The notes beneath the pieces were generated by a model. That model was not told the DNA's origin, ran no database searches, and was given only the letters and a program-made list of their open reading frames with translations. A stretch of 64,000 nucleotides of DNA from Roseibium sp. TrichSKD4 (GTDB lineage: Bacteria; Pseudomonadota; Alphaproteobacteria; Rhizobiales; Stappiaceae), in assembly GCF_000148725.1 (NCBI RefSeq), contig NZ_GL476320.1:1044189-1108188 (forward strand), in the 5' to 3' direction. The position numbers and the translations under genes were made by a program. Below, piece after piece: positions 59,369-64,000 of this stretch. How positions within the stretch are numbered: the stretch's first letter is position 1; every line of letters starts with the position of its first letter.

Positions 59369-60550
59369 TTAAAGAATAGTGTGGGTTAAAATCGCATTGA
59401 TCCGGGATTTCAGGATGGTTTTTCCACGGTCATTCTTGAGAACGGCAACCGGCCCAAGTCCTTCCACAACACAGATTAAATCTTCTTCACGACTTGCAGC
59501 GTCGGCGATAGACAACACTGTTGACCAAAGATTATCTGCGTCTTCCTGACCGGGAAGTGGGTTGAGCAGGCTGTGAGGCAGAAGTTGCAATTCGTGGACA
59601 TCGAGCCCACGTAATTTCAGGGCTGACCTGGCTTCATCAAGGTAGCGGTTGTAGAGATCGCGGGACATTCCGCCTGATGGATTTGTCTCAATCAACCAGC
59701 GATGGCTTTCAGCTAAAAATCCATCTGTTTGCCTGCGGCACTCACCGCTTCTGATCGCCGTTTGCATTCGGTATTTCAGGTTTTCTGCGGTCAGTTTGTC
59801 GGTCAGGACATCAGTTGCGCCTAAATCAAAAAGCGGCACGATATCTGCTGGGTGATCTGCAAAAACCAGAGCTGGTAGAGTCGCGAACCGCGCGTCCAAG
59901 CGTAACTGACGCAGATTATCCATGTTCTCTTGCAGGGATGAATCTAGGATCACAGCGTCAAAGCCGCGTTGGGTCAGATAGTCCTCAGCAATGGCCTGAT
60001 TAAACGCGCCGACGACTTCAACGTTGTCCTGACTAAGGTTCTGTATCTCCAGAAAGCGCTGACCAAGCCCGACAATCAGCAAGCTGCTGGGGCCTTCCCG
60101 GTGAGGCACTGTTCCATAGTCGTGGACGCGCCCAAAGACTGACCGACGAAGCGTTGCTTCTTCTGTTCTCAGTATGGTCCGTTGCAAGTCACACATGGTT
60201 TGAAACAAGTGGTTCGGTGAAATAGAGACGTTCACCACAGCATGCGGTTTTGGCGCATCAGGAAGGGTGTCTTGCGCTTCTGACAAGAGGATCAGGGGGA
60301 CTTCACAAGGCAGCGCGTCGATCGTTGAATTTAGTATTGCCCAGAACGCTTGATCATTTTCATGAAGGGCAGCCGGGCTCACTAAAATGGCCGAAGGAAT
60401 ATCGGCAAGATCAGCCGAATTGCCACCACAATCGATCAGGCACCCCAAATCTATTGAGTTTGAGAATATACACCCGGCCACTGCAGCCGGAGGCTCGGTT
60501 CCCAAAACCCAAGCTGGACCGTGCCACATCAACGAGTTTTCAAATTCCAT
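59369..60550 (-). CDS. Degenerate receiver-domain protein, PleD-like layout without a recognisable GGDEF motif
   Basis: Encodes 393 residues. Residues ~155-275 resemble a response-regulator receiver (SLLIVGLGQRFLEIQNL, GFDAVILDSSL with an Asp in the phosphoacceptor region, LPALVFADHPADIVPLFDLGATDVLTD). An earlier segment (~20-130) may be a second, more degenerate receiver. The C-terminal ~110 residues could be a decayed GGDEF-like domain, but no GGDEF/GGEEF signature is present. It may serve as a signalling scaffold. Function is not assigned; the reading frame and base use look normal for the genome. Confidence 0.6.
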   Translation of the reverse strand: MEFENSLMWHGPAWVLGTEPPAAVAGCIFSNSIDLGCLIDCGGNSADLADIPSAILVSPAALHENDQAFWAILNSTIDALPCEVPLILLSEAQDTLPDAPKPHAVVNVSISPNHLFQTMCDLQRTILRTEEATLRRSVFGRVHDYGTVPHREGPSSLLIVGLGQRFLEIQNLSQDNVEVVGAFNQAIAEDYLTQRGFDAVILDSSLQENMDNLRQLRLDARFATLPALVFADHPADIVPLFDLGATDVLTDKLTAENLKYRMQTAIRSGECRRQTDGFLAESHRWLIETNPSGGMSRDLYNRYLDEARSALKLRGLDVHELQLLPHSLLNPLPGQEDADNLWSTVLSIADAASREEDLICVVEGLGPVAVLKNDRGKTILKSRINAILTHTIL

Positions 60551-60567
60551 AAGTCTTGTACGCTGTT

Positions 60568-62193
60568 TTAGGCCACCGCGGCGGGCAGTCTTTGTGTTCT
60601 GAGCGTCAGGCGCTCCCGGTTCAACGTACCATCTTCATTGCGCGGAAGCGATTGGAGGACGAGGACCCTGTGTGGATTTTTTGCCAAATCGACACCTTCG
60701 GCATCCAGATATGCAAAAAACGCCTTCGCATCAGGCACAGTTCCAACATCGGGCACGACTGCAGCGTGAATGCGCGCCCCTAGAAGCGGGTCTTCTACCA
60801 GAAAGGCTGCTGCTTCCTTGATTCCCTTGTAACTGGCGTAAATGTCATCGATCTCGGTAAGTGGTCCGGTACCGTGTGCCATTGTGCCGGGAATGCCAAA
60901 ACCGGATATGCCGTCAGTGGTTTCTTCAACTGAAATTCCAGTTTCCAAGAAGCCGTCTGCATCGAAGCCGAGTTTCGGCAGAGGCATTGTTTTCCAGCCA
61001 ATATCTGGAACCATAGCACCCCGAAGTTTCAGCGTTTTGGCATCCGTTTCAGGATCTTGCCGGATTTCGATTTCCAGAAGGGCTGGCCCGCTTTCACACC
61101 CGTTTGGCCCGTTATGCTTTCCCAAGGCGGTGGCCTGCGCTTTGGCTGACGGACCTCGCGCGTTCGCAACGAGTGAAAATTCATCTGCGATATGAAGGTC
61201 AACAATGTTGTTGTTGGCTGTGAAAGCGCTCGGTGCAGGAGAGGCGATGTTCCAAGCGGCAATGATGGTCACATCGCCGGTGTCAAGTTTTCGATCCATC
61301 ATTTGAGCCAAAGGCCCGGGGGTCAGCACATAATCAGCATTCACATCAGCCGCATGACGCGTGAGTTGATGCAATGAAGTTGGATAGTGCAGGTGCAACG
61401 TTCCGGCAGCCCGCAGCCAGGGGACCAGACCAGCACCGAGGCCCGTCAACCCACTCAAGGAATAGGGCACGACAAACCGGCTTCCCGGTTCGATATTTGC
61501 TTCCGCCTCGATCAGTTTTGCTGCCGCCTGCCAGTGATTATGTGTTCTGACCACAGGAACAATTTCACCGCTGCTGCGGCTCCAGCTGATGGTGGCCGTG
61601 TGATCTGCGGCATCCGCGCGCCGTCCTTCCAAAGGCGGTATATCATCGCCCATTTCTTCAAGCATCGGGCCAAGCTCGATCAAGCCGTCCGGAATGTCTT
61701 TGCCAAGTCCGAACACAAAGCGAAGGCTGAACAGTTCGGCGGCAATGTCTCTTGCTGCATCGGCAATGCTTCTGGTCTCGACCCGGTCTGCAGATATAAG
61801 AGCTTTCGCGCCAATTGAGTTGAGGGATTCAAGGACGTTGGCTTGGCGCCAGTGCAGTGGAAGTGGTGAGACGACCAAGTCAGCCCTCAGGGCGGCTAAA
61901 AGAGCGACAACGGCATCCACCGTGTTGGGGGCCTGAAGGCCCAGAACATGATCTGCTGACAGCCCGAGCGCCCGGTAAAAACCTGCCAGACGCGTTATTT
62001 CCTGATCCAGTTCAGCATAGGTGAGGGAGCGCGGTGCCCCGCCAGTCCAGCCTTCTCGGTTGGGCGCATCGATAAGGGCAACACGGTCAGGCTCTGCAGC
62101 CGCATTGGCTGACACCAAGCCGTCCAGTGTATCAGTTCCCCAAGCTCCGGCTTGATGGTAGTCGGAGATCAGGTCTTCAGGCGTTGTTTTCAT
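60568..62193 (-). CDS. AMP-binding (acyl-CoA synthetase-like) protein with atypical ATP-binding motif
   Basis: Encodes 541 residues from ATG 62193, 20 nt after the preceding gene on this strand; a longer start at 62232 would overlap it. N-terminal features fit the ANL superfamily (LTYAELDQEITRLAGFYRALGLSADHVLGLQAPNTVDAVVALLAALRADLVVSPL). The phosphate loop, normally TSGTTGXPK, reads WSRSSGEIVPVVRTH here, and later motifs (normally YG-TE and GD) are also altered, while the C-terminal LPRNEDGTLNR resembles the catalytic-Lys region without Lys. It may be inactive as an adenylating enzyme or have altered chemistry. Confidence 0.72.
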   Translation of the reverse strand: MKTTPEDLISDYHQAGAWGTDTLDGLVSANAAAEPDRVALIDAPNREGWTGGAPRSLTYAELDQEITRLAGFYRALGLSADHVLGLQAPNTVDAVVALLAALRADLVVSPLPLHWRQANVLESLNSIGAKALISADRVETRSIADAARDIAAELFSLRFVFGLGKDIPDGLIELGPMLEEMGDDIPPLEGRRADAADHTATISWSRSSGEIVPVVRTHNHWQAAAKLIEAEANIEPGSRFVVPYSLSGLTGLGAGLVPWLRAAGTLHLHYPTSLHQLTRHAADVNADYVLTPGPLAQMMDRKLDTGDVTIIAAWNIASPAPSAFTANNNIVDLHIADEFSLVANARGPSAKAQATALGKHNGPNGCESGPALLEIEIRQDPETDAKTLKLRGAMVPDIGWKTMPLPKLGFDADGFLETGISVEETTDGISGFGIPGTMAHGTGPLTEIDDIYASYKGIKEAAAFLVEDPLLGARIHAAVVPDVGTVPDAKAFFAYLDAEGVDLAKNPHRVLVLQSLPRNEDGTLNRERLTLRTQRLPAAVA

Positions 62194-62213
62194 CACATGT
62201 TCCGTTGAACCGG

Positions 62214-64000
62214 TTATTTTTGTGCCGACCACCAGGTGTCAAACTGATGCCCATAAAGGGAATGCTGGGCCGGGGATGCGATACGATCCCAATGGGCGAC
62301 CCAATCGTCAGGCAGGTGATAAAGTGGAACAGCATAAGCGCCGGAAATCAGCACGCGATCCAGGGCTCGAACAGCTGCTTCAAAAACTTCGCGAGACCGG
62401 GCGCCCACCATGGCATCGATCATCGCGTCGATTGCTTCTTGTTTGGCTCCGGTCAGGTTCCAGGACCCTTCTGCATCGGCTGACTTGATGGACCAACGAC
62501 CATATTGCTCTGCACCTGGTGACAGGGACGCGTACCAAGTGTTGAACATCATATCGAATTCACGACTGATGCGGCGGTCCTCAAACTGGGAGGGGTCAAC
62601 TGTGCGCACGGTCACATCGATGCCAAGCAGCTTCAGTGTTCGAACATAGTTGAGGGCAACTTTTTCCTCGTCTTCGTTTTTGGTCATGATTTCAAAGGTA
62701 AGGGGTTGGCCGTTGGCGCTATTGACTAGTTTGCGATCCTTCAGCTCGTATCCGGCTTTCTTGAACTCATTGAGGGCAGCGCGAAGGATTTTTCGGTCGC
62801 GGCCAGATCCATCCGCTTGTGCGGGAAACCATGTTCCATCCATGACCTCATCGCGGACAGCGTCCGGGTAGGATGCGAGAAGGGCCCGCTCTGCATCTGT
62901 GGCAGGTTTGCCGACCGAAGAAAGCGAGGAGTTGTCCCAATATCCTGCAGTGCGCTGATAGAGCCCGAAATACAGGTTTTTGTTGATCCATTCAAAATCG
63001 AAAAGCATGGCCAAAGCATTGCGCACTGTTGGGTCAGCAAACACCTCGCGTCTGGTGTTTAAGGCTATGCCTTGCGTCCGGGCTGGAATGCCCTTTTTGA
63101 TAGCCAGTTGCTTGACCTTGCCTTCGAGTGCAGCAGGAAAATCAAAACCGGTTGACCAGCGTGCAGGGTCGCGGAACTGGAGTGTATCAATCAGGCCTTT
63201 TTTGAAGGCTTCCTGAAGCGTTGTTTCATCGCGGAAATATTCAATCCGGATTTCATCGAAATTGTCGAAACCAGCTTTGATCGGCAGATCCTTGGCCCAA
63301 TAATCCGGGTTCTTTTTGTAAACGACGCGGCGTCCCGGCTCGACCGTGTCAAAAACATAGGGTCCGGAGCCGACTGGTGGTGTCAAAGTCGATTTGTCGA
63401 AGTTTTCCGCATCGGTGTGCTTTTTCGACAGGATGGGTGCCAGCGCGATCAGCAAGGGAAGCTCGCGATTATCGCCGTTTTCAAACGTCAATTTGAGGCG
63501 GTTCTCGCCGGTGACTTCCTTTTTGGTGATTTGGCCATACCAATTGCTGAAAGGGGGGCGGCCTTTGTCGCGAATAACTTCCAGCGAAAAGATGACGTCG
63601 TCCACGGTTACTGGACTTCCGTCAGAAAACTTCGCTTCCGGGTTAAGTTCGAACTCGATCCAGTCCCGTGTCTCCGGCATCCGGACACGTTGCGCTAAGT
63701 GCCCGTAGAGGCTGAATGGCTCAGCATAGGAGCGGGCCAGTAGGCTTTCGAAGATGTTGCTGCCAAAGGCGCGCTCCCGCATTCCGCGGGCGGATGTCCA
63801 GCCACCTTGGACAATGAACTGGTTCAAGCTGTCGAAGGTGCCTTGCACCCCAAGGGTCAATACACCCCCTTTTGGAGCATCCGGGTTGGCGTAGGGCAGG
63901 GAAATGAAATCCTCAGGCAAGGCAGGTTTACCGTGCATAGAGATGCCATGCGCCCATGCAACGGTTTCATCATTTGCGTGAGCAGCGGGCGGGGAAAGTA
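62214..64000 (-). CDS. Oligopeptide ABC transporter substrate-binding protein (YejA-like), 5' end outside window
   Basis: The frame runs past position 64000 on the minus strand. A probable signal-peptide cleavage region (LTQ/AHANDETVAWAHGISMHGKPALPEDF) is visible, so only the first residues are missing. SBP family 5 pattern: PYANPDAPKGGVLTLGVQGTFDSLNQF, WIEFELNPEAKFSDGSPVTVDDV, GSGPYVF, KKNPDYWAKDLP, FRDETTLQEAFKKG. It binds peptides in the periplasm for an ABC importer of the YejABEF type. The permease genes are not in the window. Confidence 0.9.
   Translation of the reverse strand, partial: LSPPAAHANDETVAWAHGISMHGKPALPEDFISLPYANPDAPKGGVLTLGVQGTFDSLNQFIVQGGWTSARGMRERAFGSNIFESLLARSYAEPFSLYGHLAQRVRMPETRDWIEFELNPEAKFSDGSPVTVDDVIFSLEVIRDKGRPPFSNWYGQITKKEVTGENRLKLTFENGDNRELPLLIALAPILSKKHTDAENFDKSTLTPPVGSGPYVFDTVEPGRRVVYKKNPDYWAKDLPIKAGFDNFDEIRIEYFRDETTLQEAFKKGLIDTLQFRDPARWSTGFDFPAALEGKVKQLAIKKGIPARTQGIALNTRREVFADPTVRNALAMLFDFEWINKNLYFGLYQRTAGYWDNSSLSSVGKPATDAERALLASYPDAVRDEVMDGTWFPAQADGSGRDRKILRAALNEFKKAGYELKDRKLVNSANGQPLTFEIMTKNEDEEKVALNYVRTLKLLGIDVTVRTVDPSQFEDRRISREFDMMFNTWYASLSPGAEQYGRWSIKSADAEGSWNLTGAKQEAIDAMIDAMVGARSREVFEAAVRALDRVLISGAYAVPLYHLPDDWVAHWDRIASPAQHSLYGHQFDTWWSAQK

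Overview
The window is chromosomal DNA from an alphaproteobacterium. The core genes (gyrA, guaA, guaB, eno, kdsA, queA and tgt, ppx-rlmE, a YejA-type binding protein) and their order suggest Hyphomicrobiales, perhaps the Stappiaceae. That placement is inferred from gene content and protein style, not from any search.

Layout. (1) 1-4092 is the 3' end of a very large filamentous-haemagglutinin/CdiA-type exoprotein with an unassigned C-terminal toxin and an overlapping immunity gene. It is followed by an orphan second C-terminal module (EndoU-type nuclease plus immunity gene), joined through a ~950-base direct repeat. (2) 4157-6172 is an IS21-family remnant cut by an intact IS30-family element. 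(3) 6518-22256 is a tightly packed six-gene operon with gaps of 0-4 nt: DUF262/DUF1524 nuclease, 1725-aa DEAD/DEAH helicase with a DUF1998-like end, SNF2 helicase, 1311-aa N6-adenine methyltransferase, ArdC-like metallopeptidase, and HNH endonuclease. It looks like a rearranged relative of DISARM and Druantia and is the best candidate here for a little-described defence system. (4) 22251-24712 is an IS21-family element with lesions in both istA and istB. Its end supplies the stop codon of the HNH gene. (5) 24819-28882 holds an unknown gene, a DUF3489/DUF2924/large serine recombinase trio and tRNA-Gln(CTG), which looks like the right border of a genomic island. (6) 29174-49625 is mostly core chromosome (ppx-rlmE, guaB, rsmB, guaA, gyrA, coaD, two cyclophilins, queA-tgt). 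A decayed, AT-rich cell-surface patch (gtrA, glycosyltransferase/deacetylase scar, FkbM methyltransferase, frameshifted acetyltransferase) lies at 37.5-40.0 kb. (7) 49736-54997 is a nucleotide-sugar dehydrogenase gene split by an IS66-family element with an 8-bp target duplication. That element carries an IS5-type element inside it, and the gene also has a homopolymer frameshift. (8) 55093-64000 is core again: galU, kdsA, eno, a DsbA-like oxidoreductase, a degenerate receiver-domain protein, an acyl-CoA-synthetase-like protein and an oligopeptide-binding protein that runs off the window.

How the parts work together. The left 28.9 kb reads as a stack of conflict modules: contact-dependent toxin/immunity cassettes, a multi-gene anti-phage or restriction operon, and transposons. 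It ends at a tRNA beside a recombinase. The right part is housekeeping DNA in which the only heavily damaged genes concern surface polysaccharide (glycosyltransferase, deacetylase, UDP-sugar dehydrogenase). This suggests loss or switching of a surface glycan. Statements on base composition are by eye except where counts are given; no searches were run.
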